A stretch of DNA of 64,000 nt. Source: Chaetoderma sp. LZ-2023a. Taxonomy: Eukaryota > Mollusca > Caudofoveata > Chaetodermatida > Chaetodermatidae. A model generated the notes under the pieces. That model made no database searches. It had not been told where the DNA came from and saw only the letters and a list, made by a program, of their open reading frames with translations. The first letter of the stretch is position 1; the number at the start of each line of letters is the position of its first letter. The stretch is from assembly GCA_034401795.1 (NCBI GenBank), contig CM067374.1, positions 129,958,901 to 130,022,900 of the forward strand. The letters are read 5' to 3'. A program made the translations under genes and the position numbers. Below are positions 45,707-57,522 of the stretch, piece by piece.

Positions 45707-46960
45707 TAATATTTTTCTTTGTTTTGTAAAATGCTTCTTGCTGAGTGGGTGACCAGATGAAGTCTACTTGTGTGATACTGAATTGTCTTAGGTACATATA
45801 GCTCACTTAGCGTGAATACGAATTGTGATAGAAAGTTGTACATGCCAATGAAGTGCACTACAGCCTGCTTATCCTGTGGAGTAGGTATTTTTGTGATGGC
45901 ATCTATCTTTGAGATGTCAGACATTAATTCCTGTTCTGTATGCCCCATGCATGAAATCTGCTTAAGTTTCATCTTTGGTTTCCTGGGTTTGAGTTTTCAT
46001 TTACTTTATTTGCAAAATTCCAACAAAGCAATTGAGTTGGTATCATGATCTTTCTCTGCTTGTTCATAGTTGTTTCCATTGTCTTCTTCTTCTTCTTTTC
46101 GTTCGCTGATCATATCGCCAGTCCTGTAAGTGACTATCGACATGATCATATGCCTTAAGTGCGTGGATCCATGGTTTATTAGAGTGCGCCGTGCGGCCTG
46201 GAACCTCCGTCTTCAGCACTCGAGGTTTCTGTCAGGGTTACCTCACCCTTACCTCCTTTAGTTGCCTCTTACGACACGCAGAGGATACGGAAGGCGTATT
46301 CTAAGCCCCACCTACAGGGCAGTAAACCATTGTCATATATGAGGATATCGTCTGCTACATTAACGATACCATCAATGCCTTCTAATACCTGCCATCGCTG
46401 GAATTCCTCTGGGCCGAACCTATACCAAATGGAAATCTTAACCAACGTACTCAGCCATTAGGGGTGTGCATGGTGGTAAGAACGCTAGATTCATTGTCTA
46501 AAGTAACCTGACTAAACTCAACAAGTACATATACTAATGTGAAGCATTTGGCATTTACCAGCTTGTGTAGATTCTCCTCTAGTTTAGGCATTGGTTATAC
46601 TGGTTGCTCTGTTGTAGCGTTTAGTGTCTTTATTGGATCCATGCATATCCTACTAGAGTGATTTGGTTTGTTTGGTCTCTCAGCTGCAGCCATTGGTGAA
46701 CACCATGATGTGGGCTCATTAACTGGTGTTGCATATCCATCGCTGATCATTTCACAGTCTATTTGAAGTTTCTTATACTTCATTTCCTGGATACTGTCTG
46801 ATGCCTGCCTGCACCTTTGGATTCAGCTTGATGTGTACTGGCTCACCAGTCTTGACGAGACCATAAAAAATCTTTGTACTTTGCTTGACAAATGACTCAG
46901 TCAGGGCTGGGTGTGCTTCGTTTAGCCTACTGATAGCTTTGCAGATGAATGTTATTGGGT
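45640..46960 (-). pseudogene. Ty3/Gypsy element A, reverse transcriptase split by a SINE-like copy
   Basis: The N-terminal part is at 46960-46580 (HPALTESFVKQ...GEPVHIKLNP; ATPVNEPTSWCSPMAAAERP; RICMDPIKTLN). The C-terminal part is at 45972-45800 (IDAITKIPTPQDKQAVVHFI, GMYNFLSQF). Between them, at 46084-46326, sits a SINE-like repeat with an 8-bp target duplication. The YxDD region at about 46340-46380 is only partly readable (GIVNVADDILIY-like in complement). Confidence 0.82.
46084..46326 (-). mobile_element. SINE-like repeat S, single copy in Gypsy A RT
   Basis: 243 bp matching 39180-39411 (GATCCATGGTTTATTAGAGT, GCCTGGAACCTCCGTCTTCA, TCTTACGACACGCAGAGGAT, CCCCACCTACAGGGCAGT). It is flanked by CCATTGTC at 46076-46083 and 46327-46334. 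The TTC-rich side is again on the left, so the element lies on the minus strand with a (GAA)n tail. Confidence 0.92.
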
Positions 46961-46967
46961 GATGGCC

Positions 46968-47327
46968 TTATAGAGTGGATTTCATCAATGTAAAGTTTGA
47001 TGATATTGAGAACTTCACTATCTGTTCAACATAAGATTTGTTAGAAAACTCATCTCTTTCAATAACCTGACATTGCTGTGTGATGCATTGATTGTTTATC
47101 AAGCTTAGAAGGTTTATCACTCCAACAAGACTAGATATTGCATTGTTGTACATTCTGATTGTCGATCTGCTTGTTCGAAGCCCATTTTGTAGGTAATTGG
47201 GATCTATTATTTGTTCAAGACATTGTGGTGACATGGTATTGCCGGTTGCAGCTGAATCTATCTGGGAAAGGGTTTTCATAAATGGAGTGAAATATTTCTT
47301 GCCTTTTAAAAAAATAATCTGTGACAT
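46968..47327 (-). pseudogene. Ty3/Gypsy element A, aspartic protease
   Basis: QIDSAATGNTMSPQCLEQI (about 22-40) replaces the usual D-S/T-G-A-T-x-N. It is followed by RTSRSTIRMYNNAISSLVGV, the flap region of this Gypsy lineage. The Asp is kept but Gly is Ala. It precedes RT in the correct order. Confidence 0.75.
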
Positions 47328-47715
47328 TGTTTTGACAGTTTCCGCGATTTTGCATGGCCGAGCATATCGAACGGATACGAGACATTAATTCTGTCTGTTC
47401 CACTTTATTTTCTGGTGGATTTTCGGTGGCTGACATGCTGTTTATATCCTGACTATTGAAGTGACGTGTATAATGTTCTTTGTTCCAGAGTAGTATTCAT
47501 CAAGCTTTCGGAGGTGCAGTTTTTGATCATCATTGTCATCCCCTGTGGGACAAATGATTGAATCCGTTTGCACTAATCTAGTCTTTTGAAAGTGCATATT
47601 TTACTGCAGCTAAAATTCGTGTGCCGGATCACATGCCATATCAGCCTTGTAACCATTTAATGTAGCTTATGAACTAAATGTCTCTTCGAAGAATGAACGT
47701 TTCCAGTTTTAGTCA

Positions 47716-47870
47716 TGCCCCGTCCATCTCTATCTAAGCTCCATTCACACCTCTCTCATGTTGGGATCGATTGATCTCTGAACTTTCTGACTATCAATTT
47801 CCAGAAAACTATACAGGTAAGCTGTTAAATAGTTTGAAACTAATTTGACTTGGTGCTGTTGCTGCCTATA
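47716..47870. repeat. Fold-back family F, half copy with tail
   Basis: Reverse complement of 38500-38645 (CCATCTCTA, GATCGATTGATC, CTGACTATCAATTTCCAGAA), then GTTTGAAACTAATTTGACTT. Only one arm of the hairpin remains. Confidence 0.82.
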
Positions 47871-48219
47871 AATATTATAGAAGCTTAGAATGTTTATCAC
47901 AGATTAACGCTATATCAGCCATTCACTCACAGCCATCTAACTTATTAGCATGTGTACATCGTTGATGCATTGACATTATGGTGTACAATGCTTTCCTCAT
48001 TGATGCTTTCATCGGTTTTCATAGCGTGCACATTCTTCTTCATTGCTGCCTTGCATCGAATTCGGATGGTTGTCCACGTTTAATTCAAGAAATGAACGTT
48101 AGTGTGCATTTCCAATAAAGTTAAATAAATTCACGATGGCGTATCATAAAATCAGTAAGTTTATAATGACTTACTTTCGGTAGCAAGTAGCAACACAGGG
48201 AAAACACACGTGTCATGCG

Positions 48220-48719
48220 NNNNNNNNNNNNNNNNNNNNNNNNNNNNNNNNNNNNNNNNNNNNNNNNNNNNNNNNNNNNNNNNNNNNNNNNNNNNNNNNN
48301 NNNNNNNNNNNNNNNNNNNNNNNNNNNNNNNNNNNNNNNNNNNNNNNNNNNNNNNNNNNNNNNNNNNNNNNNNNNNNNNNNNNNNNNNNNNNNNNNNNNN
48401 NNNNNNNNNNNNNNNNNNNNNNNNNNNNNNNNNNNNNNNNNNNNNNNNNNNNNNNNNNNNNNNNNNNNNNNNNNNNNNNNNNNNNNNNNNNNNNNNNNNN
48501 NNNNNNNNNNNNNNNNNNNNNNNNNNNNNNNNNNNNNNNNNNNNNNNNNNNNNNNNNNNNNNNNNNNNNNNNNNNNNNNNNNNNNNNNNNNNNNNNNNNN
48601 NNNNNNNNNNNNNNNNNNNNNNNNNNNNNNNNNNNNNNNNNNNNNNNNNNNNNNNNNNNNNNNNNNNNNNNNNNNNNNNNNNNNNNNNNNNNNNNNNNNN
48701 NNNNNNNNNNNNNNNNNNN
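48220..48719. other. Assembly gap, 500 N
   Basis: Exactly 500 Ns, so probably a placeholder of unknown true length. Open frames across it are meaningless. Confidence 0.99.
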
Positions 48720-51700
48720 AATATGGAATTTAAGGCCTAGACACTCAAAGAGTCGGGTGGGGTTGAGTGAGGGTGCACATGTCTTTGCCCTCAGACCCCC
48801 ACTTCATATACCAATGTTAATTCTTGAAATTACCCACTACCTATGTATGCCATTATTGTGTGTCCTAACCTGTCTTAGCCTTTTAACCATTGAATCGTCA
48901 ATATCTCAATGTTAATCCAAGTTCACAGGAAATCAGTTTAATATTTTTTCAAAGTAATATGATTGGCAACTATAGTAGCAACAAGGCCAACATTAGTTTC
49001 AAAATATTCAATATAATATTCCTCACATTATAGAGAACTTGTAATTTCTTGTCTATATATGGTTAAAGGGTTAAATTATTAACCACTTTAAGTACTGATG
49101 CTTCAGTAGCTTAGTATCTCATTTTCAAAGCAGCCATAATCATTACAATAGACTGTTGATTATCTTGAGACTATTGCTAGGAATGAATGAATTTTAAAAT
49201 AATCATCAGAATATTTCATCCAGAATATTTCATCTATAGTAAAAATGTTGTTTATGGCCAATCTATTAGGGATAAAATGGTGAAGACAATCTTGAAACCA
49301 TAATAAAGTTCTCTGTTGATGCTCAAGATCCAAAATCCAGACTGTTTGAGTTAAAAATTGCAAGAAGGGGCAGGTGGGGGCACCCAGATTTCTGATATAT
49401 CTAATGGTGCATACATAAGTATGAAAACTATAGAATTATAAGAAACCCATTTCCAACCATTCCATGCCTTGAAAATATGGAAATTCAACATTTTCTGCTA
49501 AGGGTTTGAAAAAAGCATGGAAAATCGAAATATTGTCAAAATAATATAGATAATATTAAAGATATTGGTCATTTCAGCTAATACTTGCAACAGTTGTCTG
49601 CAAATTGTGTCATTTTGGAATTGGACACTTATAAGAGACACTATAAATTGGTCCTAAGATATTCATCTTCCTGGAATCAAGGTTGAGGGTCAGCCTACAT
49701 TGAGTAGTAGTGCTCTCCGACCAAAGTGTATGTTCTCACCTTGTACCTTGTATATATATATTTACAGACCTGTCCATTAGGGGCATTATTTTGCCTTTTA
49801 CTAATTATACCAATGAGATGCTGGCCTATATAGATGTCATATCATATAGGGGCTTGCATAGAATGATATCAAATGTGTCACACATGGCCATGATACCTAT
49901 GTTAACAAGACTGGTAAATGTTGTAAGAATTACACATATGTCCAGAGGAACGTGTCAGTATGGGCACACTTTTATGTTCAAATTAACAGTAATAAACTCC
50001 TTTTAATTATGACGATCATGAAAAGAATTTGGCTTCTGTTATGGTCTCCACTCAAATTAAGTAAAGAATTCCTACAAATTTCGTTTGTAGGTGCCTTGAA
50101 GTTGAGATTTAATATATTCAGTACATAGTGGAAGACACCATTTCTTCTAGGACAGAAGATCAAATGCCTTTCTAAAGAAACTAGCAAACTTTAACTGGAT
50201 TATTGAAGCTGATAATTCAATAGCATAAGGGTTAATATGATAATTCAACAGCATAAGGGTTGACTTAAACTTAATTTAGTCTCTATTTTACAAATAGCCA
50301 TATATGACTGACATAAATCTGTCTCATGTGAAGGTGTACATTTATTGTATTTCCACTGGGTACTGCTATGATAAGTGAATGTGGTGTAGAGAGCTGGTCT
50401 GCTATCCTATTCTTTCCATTGACAATATTCACTGACTTGCAAATGCTTCAGGAATCTTCTTTATGTGTAGTGTTGGCTTGAGATGTTGGAGAAGTTATTT
50501 ATTTTGAAAACAATTTGATGGAAACTAATTAGTGCTATACTATGTCCACAACACATCTCAGGGAAACTGCTTACAAAATATGCAGCAGGTTTCTCGCTTA
50601 GCTCATTGAAATACATACACGAGGTATTGTATATTTAAATGGTTATTCTAGCCAGATACTATATTAGTCTGAATAAAAAGCTGCATCACTAATTTTATAT
50701 ACAGGCCTATCCAGGGGCTGTGCCTTTAAACGTTTTGAAAAGATCAGATGCCTTGATAGTAGAATGAGAAACAATTCCACTGATCATCAGGGTCACAAGC
50801 CAGTACAATACAATAAATGTGAGTCTACGATTTTTCAATGTAGCCAAATATTGACAAAAATCCCCCCATTATTTTGGTCAATTCTATGGAAGTAAGAATT
50901 CTTATAAAAAGAAGATTATATGTATGTCCTGATAAGGCATTTCTTGCATTTTGAGTAATAAATTTCTTTGGAAATAAATATTTCCCCAGAATTATTTCTC
51001 CCAAATTCCTTCAGAGGCGGTGGGGTGGTTGGGGTGGGGGCAATCTGTCACCTTGCCTCACGCTATAGATATGCCTCTGTGACAACTCAATTTATCCACT
51101 GTATTGATTCTTTTGTATCATTTAATTCCATTGATTAAGAAATTTGGTAAATTATGCACTCTGGAGGAGTGTCTAGAATTAAGAGACTGAATCTCAATTC
51201 CCTACTTTTATAAGCTTTTTCTGTCTTTTTTTGGGTAAATGTGATGTTTTATTTGTGGATGGAGTAAACGCAACTAAATTAGTTTAATTGATTAAATGTT
51301 AAAATAAATATCTGAATCTAACACACACGCATGCACGCACGCACGCACAACACCCCCACCCCACCCCACTCCCTCCCTCCTACCCCTGTCCTAGCGGAAC
51401 GGTGAAGTGTCAGTGAGTAAGTAATAATTGATAGACTGTGCAAGTATTATAATAGGTCATCAATTACTAGTACCCTGCTGACGTAGGTGTGAGTCCATCA
51501 ACGCGGGATTTCCGGGTACAGAAACTGGTATGTCGTTTACGCTCATAAATTACATAATGCTATTAAAAATTCTAACATACTTTGAAACCGAATATTTAAT
51601 ATGCAATCTGTGTGGTACATGCACTATATGTTGCGAATTGTGCGACTGTAGCTCAAACAATGATATTTGATCGAGTTCGTGCTTGTTTACTTCCGTTCTT

Positions 51701-52418
51701 ACTCTACCTAATGAAATATTCAAAATGTCGGACGGAACCGTGTTCAGGTGTATTCATAGACATAGTATATATTGGCTAGACCACCAATGGCCCTCTCAAA
51801 AGCCACATTTCAGAGTCAGTATTTTCTCTCCGATCTCGTTTACATGAGAACCGTATTTTTGTTGCAAATTCCATTTCCTAGGCGGAATATATTGCCAGAT
51901 TAATACCTCCAACAAAACTTTATTTGCGATAAAAATATATAAATTCACATCATGAGTGTCTGTTTCTTACATGGAGGATAAACATAGACTACATCTATCC
52001 TCCATGAACGTTAGAATCTTTTTTGTTCGGGCTATCTTTTGATTACTGAAAATATTAGAGACATGCCATTATTACAGCGTTTTAAAGACTGTGGTGATTG
52101 GACCGGGCAAGTAGCCAGAAGAATGAGAAGAGTACTGAGAAACATCACAATTGACTGATAGTTGTTGACAAGTTGCCACGATGAAATGAAACATGAAATG
52201 AAACATCAGCTGAACAGCTGTTAGTGACAACTTGTATCAACGTGTCAGAACATGAAAATACCTGGAAAGGCGCACTGGCGATTTACTTAACTCAAGTCGT
52301 CGGTGGTCACAACAACCATCCACTTAGTGAGGGTATGCGCATGAGTGGTTTAGTCAATATATATAATGTCTATGGGTGTATTGCAATTCTGCAATTCTTC
52401 AAACATGCTATAAGTTAT
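48720..52418. other. No convincing gene; a few small repeats
   Basis: A family-F-like hairpin lies at 48935-49013 (AATATTTTTTCAAAGTAATA ... TAGTTTCAAAATATTCAATA). A 28-bp tandem pair is at about 50208-50266 (GATAATTCAA(T/C)AGCATAAGG). Another motif-F arm is at about 50495-50530, and a CA/C-rich tract at 51325-51380. It is AT-rich and free of transposon protein signals, unlike the rest of the window. Confidence 0.6.
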
Positions 52419-52566
52419 TAACTGTCTGACTGCTGAGTTTTTGCAGACGACATATTCCAAGGGTTATTTATCTGGACCGGCTAAATATTTGGAAAGTCAT
52501 TTGACTGAAAGTTGCTTGTGGCTATGCCAGCAACAACTTTCAGTCAAATTGTTTTCAAAATATTAA
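52419..52566. repeat. Fold-back family F, nearly complete copy
   Basis: The left part TAACTGTCTGACTGCTGAGT then TTTTGCAGACGACATATT matches 16038-16075. The hairpin arms GGCTAAATATTTGGAAAGTC plus ATTTGACTGAAAGTTG, and the complement CAACTTTCAGTCAAATTG to AAAATATTAAGC, follow. Confidence 0.88.
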
Positions 52567-53509
52567 GCAAGTCAGAAGTCTTTGTTCATTGAAATTACTG
52601 TCTGGTCAGATAGCTCGTAGGAGCAATACAGTCAAATGAGTTCTCACTTAATGCCCAATTCGCTACACACGTTAGTACATTTCCTCTTTGAAAAGATAAT
52701 TATCGGATTTCAAATCAAATTTATTAAATAGGATAATAAATTTCACATGAAATGAAAGAATCAGGAAATATATTAATATCCTGGCTATAATTCAATCAAT
52801 AATTTGGATGATTATAGTCAGACTTTGTTTCTCAGATGTTATTCCTGAAAAAAAATATAGGGATATAATTAGAGTTAGATTAACTAACTAAGTTAAATAT
52901 ATAAAAAAAGAAAACATCGCATGCTTTGCGATTAATTGTGGCATAAGTGGGAACATGTTCTGAAATTGTTTTTTTAGGAAATCAGTGTGTACCTTAGCAC
53001 TCTGGTACACAAGCACCAGAAATCAAAACCAGCAGTGTATACTTCTCCCTTGTCTTGTAAATCTATAACTGCAAAAGGGGCTATAATGGGCGGGGTGGAT
53101 GTAGTGATCATGAGATGGCCTAAATACTGGAAGGGCGATCGGAAATAAACACTAAAGCAGGGATTTTGAATAGGTTTTCGGCCTACAAGATGGATGGTTG
53201 GAACATTTTGTATATAAAACTAAATAGGAACTGGTAGGATCAATTGTATATAGATAATGAATATTGGGGATTTGGTGGGCCTGCAACTGGGGCATGGGGA
53301 ACTGTCTAGTTAACATGTTCTTAAAATTCGGGTGCAAGAATCAATTTACAGAAGGCGCCTATAAGCAACATATATTCTGTTGGTACTCTCTGAATTTTTT
53401 GTAGGCCCTACTGATGTTTTCACAATTTTCGAACACACTGTCCAAATAATTTGGTAGAAAATCCAATGGACTGATCACACATATTACACCGATAAGTGGC
53501 GAAGTTTCT
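52567..53509. other. No gene seen
   Basis: AT-rich flank of the GPCR locus without readable coding sequence. It may hold its 3' UTR. Confidence 0.5.
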
Positions 53510-54632
53510 TTATTTAATTACCTTGCCTAGCAAAGAGGATATCATTTGAAAAAACACTGCTCTAAAACGACTTCCACTCAGAACATATAAGAAAAAATTC
53601 ACTGCATTGTTAATGTACGTATTAAACAGAATTATCTAATGCAAGAAATGTTTCATGGCATCAACATGAATATCACGACTTATAGAGTACATCCATGTGT
53701 ATCCACCACCAAGTCCTAACATGGCATTGGGACCAATACATGAACTAGTAGTTATTGAGACTGCTGGAAGCATCAGAGTCACTGCTTCTTGAGCCATCAG
53801 TTAGATTGCCAACATCTTTGGTGGTTCTTAGTTTAGTAATGATCGCTATATTGCCTACGGTTAAGAATATCAATGGAATCAAAACGAAAACTGCCCCATC
53901 AACTTTACCCCATGCACTCATAAGTCCAGCATACGTTTGTTTGATATGACACTTAACTTGGTTGTCATCAACTATCCCTTCATATGCAAATGTATGCACG
54001 ATCATCATAAGAGCATCCGCAATGAGGAGACAAATAAAAGCTCTAAGAGCATTAGACATGGTACAGATACGTGCCGCTTTCATTGGAAAACAGACCGCTA
54101 CAACACGTTCCATTGTCAAAAGCACAACTAACCAAATAGATATGTATGATAAGAAAGTAAAAATAACGATTCGGAACTGACACGCCATGTCAAATTCAAA
54201 GAATCGCATTATCTTGTGCATAAACGTACTGTAAAGAAGCTTTGATGTATCCACTACAGCAAGAATCATCATAATGAGGGTCACAGATGTCAATGGTTTA
54301 AAACGTTTCATAATTAAGAATGTTATAATGTTGCACGGGATTCCAATAGAAGCCAATATGATGATAGAGTATTGTCTAAGGAACTCTCCGGCCTGATACA
54401 AAGGATAGGCTCTCAACATAGACCAGTACACATCCCAGTCGAAATCATCTGTGACCATTGTCACATTAATGTCACGAGGTGTCACAATAAAGCCTGCCAC
54501 CTGAGCATGTGTATTTATCGGTGCAATGGTTGCCATAGTTAATTTCGCTATTCTGTAGAGATTAATATTCACAACTGTTACACTGATGACATCAAATAAG
54601 GTCCAGTTGCATGTCAAATATGGTGCATACAA
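53510..54632 (-). pseudogene. Class A (rhodopsin-family) GPCR, peptide-receptor-like, TM6 damaged
   Basis: The open frame 54632-53745 (295 codons) gives an N-terminus with an NVT glycosylation site. TM1 is IIILASIGIPCNIITFLIM (about 90-108), TM2 is VTLIMMILAVVDTSKLL, TM3 begins at the conserved Cys in MACQF, and ERV stands where DRY is usual. TM4 and TM5 follow (VFVLIPLIFLTVGNIAII), with the second disulphide Cys in VKCHI. The frame stops in loop 3. In the next frame 53743-53510 continues with the TM6 end (IGPNAML), then a TAG at 53638-53636, then TM7 with NNAVNFFLYVLSGSRFR, the invertebrate variant of NPxxY. Roughly 20 residues of TM6 are missing. A start at Met33 (54536) is also possible. 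It is the only clear non-transposon gene. It resembles FMRFamide-type or similar peptide receptors, but the ligand cannot be told. Confidence 0.88.
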
Positions 54633-54749
54633 GGTGTCAATTGTACAACGTGGTGTAATGCATTATATCCGGGTTTCGAAAGAAGAACTGTTGTATGATT
54701 CATACAGGTTTAGATAGCAGAATGATGTGCATTTCAACATATCCATTAT

Positions 54750-55050
54750 AACGCATGTTACTGAGCCAATACTGGACCACTTCGGTCTGATATTTTCCCA
54801 GTACCGACCCAGTACCCAGGGTTATCATGGATGGCGTGACCAACAACACACTTTTATTATAAATAGAGGATTTCAAACAAGTTTAGATTTAACATCAACA
54901 TTATCAACAGAAATCTAAAAATACAAATCTGCATGAGTGAAATTAAAATGCTCTGATAACAATGCTTACCAGGCCTGCACATGACCAATAGCAGGCCGTG
55001 TTGGGCCGGTATTGGGCCAGTGCCGACCCAGTAGGCTGTCTCATCAAGGT
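54750..55050. repeat. MITE-like repeat with CCCAGTA/TGGGCC phrases
   Basis: Near 54763-54830 (GAGCCAATACTGGACC, CCGACCCAGTACCCAGGGTT) and 54980-55045 (GTTGGGCCGGTATTGGGCCA, CCGACCCAGTAGG) similar phrases recur in mixed orientation around AT-rich DNA. It resembles the composition of the repeat at 24510-25396 but is not co-linear with it. Confidence 0.5.
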
Positions 55051-56129
55051 ACGATTTACGAAAAGACGGTACTATTCTTTATGTTTTTTGACAATTAGTT
55101 TAAAATACTACCGATAACCATAATTAGTAAAACGTTTAGGCAATTATAACACGTAGTTTATGCAAAAGACATGGTCTCGGTACAATGCATCATTATTTTA
55201 AAATAAACTGAGAATTCTGTCGATGGAGCATCAAATGATTCATTTTATGTTGCATAGCGAATTTGCGGAACATTAGATTAGCTGCATACACAAGGGTCAA
55301 GAACGTGGATTTAAAAAGAAATTGTTTGAAAAATTATTTTCATGGTCCGCTAAATAAGTTTTAATAGCCAATTGCCGAAGTTTGAGTTTGCTTATAAAAT
55401 TTTGGTATCTCTGAGCCTACGCCTAGGGTATAGAAAAACATCACAAGCGAGGACGTTTGCATAAAGCGATCTCATTTAACAGCTAATTTTGACATAACTG
55501 TGCTATAGATACTCACTGTACAGACACATCGTTAGTAGTAGAGCCGCTAAGCAGAATGAGTGCATGGAATTTTGCAGATGGACACCTGAACACGCGCTGG
55601 TCATGATAAGAATAAGTCTTATTTGCATAAATCCAAGATGGCTGCTATCTAGGAGGAGAATATGAATTGTCTCCGATATCTGGGATGCTGTATAATGTTT
55701 CTTGCATGGTTTAAGGAGTTTCGTCCTGCAGTTTTGAACTTCATCCCTGTCACCTCTACATCGATAAATAAACTACATTTGTGCCACCTTACATAATCCT
55801 ATTACTGACGTTTCACCAGCATAATCTGGTAAATTATTTAGATTAGCATTCATATATTTAGCGTGTTGAGGCATAGTCATAGACATATTATATATGGGAA
55901 CAGTGTTTTGACTATATAGTATATTTTTTGGTGGTTTGAACGGAAAACTTGTTTGTCTTATCCGATCAAGAGCAGATTATTGTCACCATGTCTAGGAACG
56001 TGGTTTTGGTGGGTGAGATAATGGTGCTTTGTTAGTTTTTGCTGATTTGTATAATACACAAGCAGAAACGCAACCATAATTCAAGTACTGCTCCATACCC
56101 CTGAATATAGAACTGCTACTACTTCAGTT
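55051..56129. other. No gene seen
   Basis: AT-rich. GCATAAATCCAAGATGGCTGC at 55625-55645 recurs inverted at about 60284-60304 (GGCGGCCATTTTGGATTTATGC), on the far side of the locus at 56130-59945. Confidence 0.45.
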
Positions 56130-57522
56130 TGTAAGGTTTTCAAAAATAGCGACTTCAAACTTTATGTCGAGTGTCTGGGAAAGAGTGATCCATGGATGTT
56201 CTCGGGGGTTCACACCACTATGCCAGATGACTCCCAATTCATATAAGCGATATGCTGACATTTCCAGACAGGAACGAAAGCATTTATTCTGAGTTCATGC
56301 AAGGCCATTTCACTGCTCAGAGGACGTTTCACAATTTCTCGTCTATATCGCTTGACCAGTGTCATGAACAGCAGAATCAAATGCTGAAAGGAGGTGGGGC
56401 TACTATGGGTTTGACTCAAAATCCTACCGCACTCTTACAGTTGATGATAACTGGGTCCGGGCGCCAGACTGGCCGAAGAATTCAAAGATACACCAGCTCA
56501 AAATTAAACGAAACACCATGATAAAATTGAAGCAACCCAGAAAGAGTTTGTTACAAGTGTCCAAGAGTGGGTCAAAATATTTGTAGAGTGGGGAAATCCG
56601 TTCCTTGACGACAGTAGCGTGTTACATCGTATTGACACCAAGAATATCATAGACAAAATTACTCTAGATGCAGTCACGGCAATTGAATCTCCTGGACAAA
56701 CTCTGTATGATGAATTTGTTCTACAGCATTTGGTTAACTGCCGTGTGCCACTTATAGACTCCATACCAAAGATTCATTGTTTGAAACCCCGTCCACAATT
56801 TCAAAGTTCAATAGTGTCTTTGAAGCAAAACTGTGCACTGTTCTCTAGGCTTTACATAGCTTCTCAATCACGTGGCGAGAATCTAGCTGAATTCTTCGAA
56901 CACGATAAGCACACATGTCCACCATCACTCACCAGCATGGGTGAACAGAGATATGGACAAAAGTCGGACTTACTGGGTTGTTTTGATTCAATACAATCTA
57001 ATCCAACGATCTCTGAAAATAAACCAAGTGTAGATGCCGAGATCCTAGACCATGCTGCTATTGTTCACATGTTAATTGCAAATAAAAGTGTTAAGGCATT
57101 CAATGAATATGCTATTCGTTCCTGGCATACACTGTTAAGAGAGGTGATATTGCGTGGGACAGATACTTGCCAACAAGTCTCAATCAAACTGTCTGAGAAC
57201 AAAGATGGACAGGGACCCATCGGTGTCTTTCCGATGTAACCACGCTACTTGCCAAATGTTCATGATTTCTTCAGGTTGATGCTAAAAACCAGGAGCTTTT
57301 TCTCTACTTGGTAGAGAGTGCGTGACCAATTCTCGACCTGCAGAGGGGACAGACATTATCACCACATTCAACAAATGGGTATTGTCTACATATTGTGGCA
57401 AGGCCACTAGTAACCTACAACCGTGTATCCATAAGGAGGCTGATAGCGTGATATTCCTACATGTTAAAGACTGTGTGCAGAATGGACATTCAAATGTAAG
57501 CATTCGCACAGTGGATACGGAT
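56130..57522 (+). pseudogene. Uncharacterised multi-copy invertebrate protein family, N-terminal and central part
   Basis: Successive plus-strand frames read FKLYVECLGKSDPWMF, LPIHISDMLTFPDRNESIYS, FMQGHFTAQRTFHNFSS, LDQCHEQQNQMLKGGGATMG, LTQNPTALLQLMITG (56140-56450), an open frame 56619-57239 with ILDHAAIVHMLIANKSVKAF, and 57322-57520 with PCIHKEADSVIFLHVKDC and SIRTVDTD. From memory this matches a family of large proteins present in many copies in coral, mollusc and fish genomes (NYARWLP, HEEADTR and RTVDTDV motifs), with no established function. At least four shifts break it. The His-x-Glu-Ala-Asp and Asp-Thr-Asp motifs look like metal-binding nuclease-type acidic sites, but that is inference. 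Confidence 0.75.

Noticed and set aside
48210-48740. Long open frames across the N gap
   Set aside because: They consist of Ns and carry no information.
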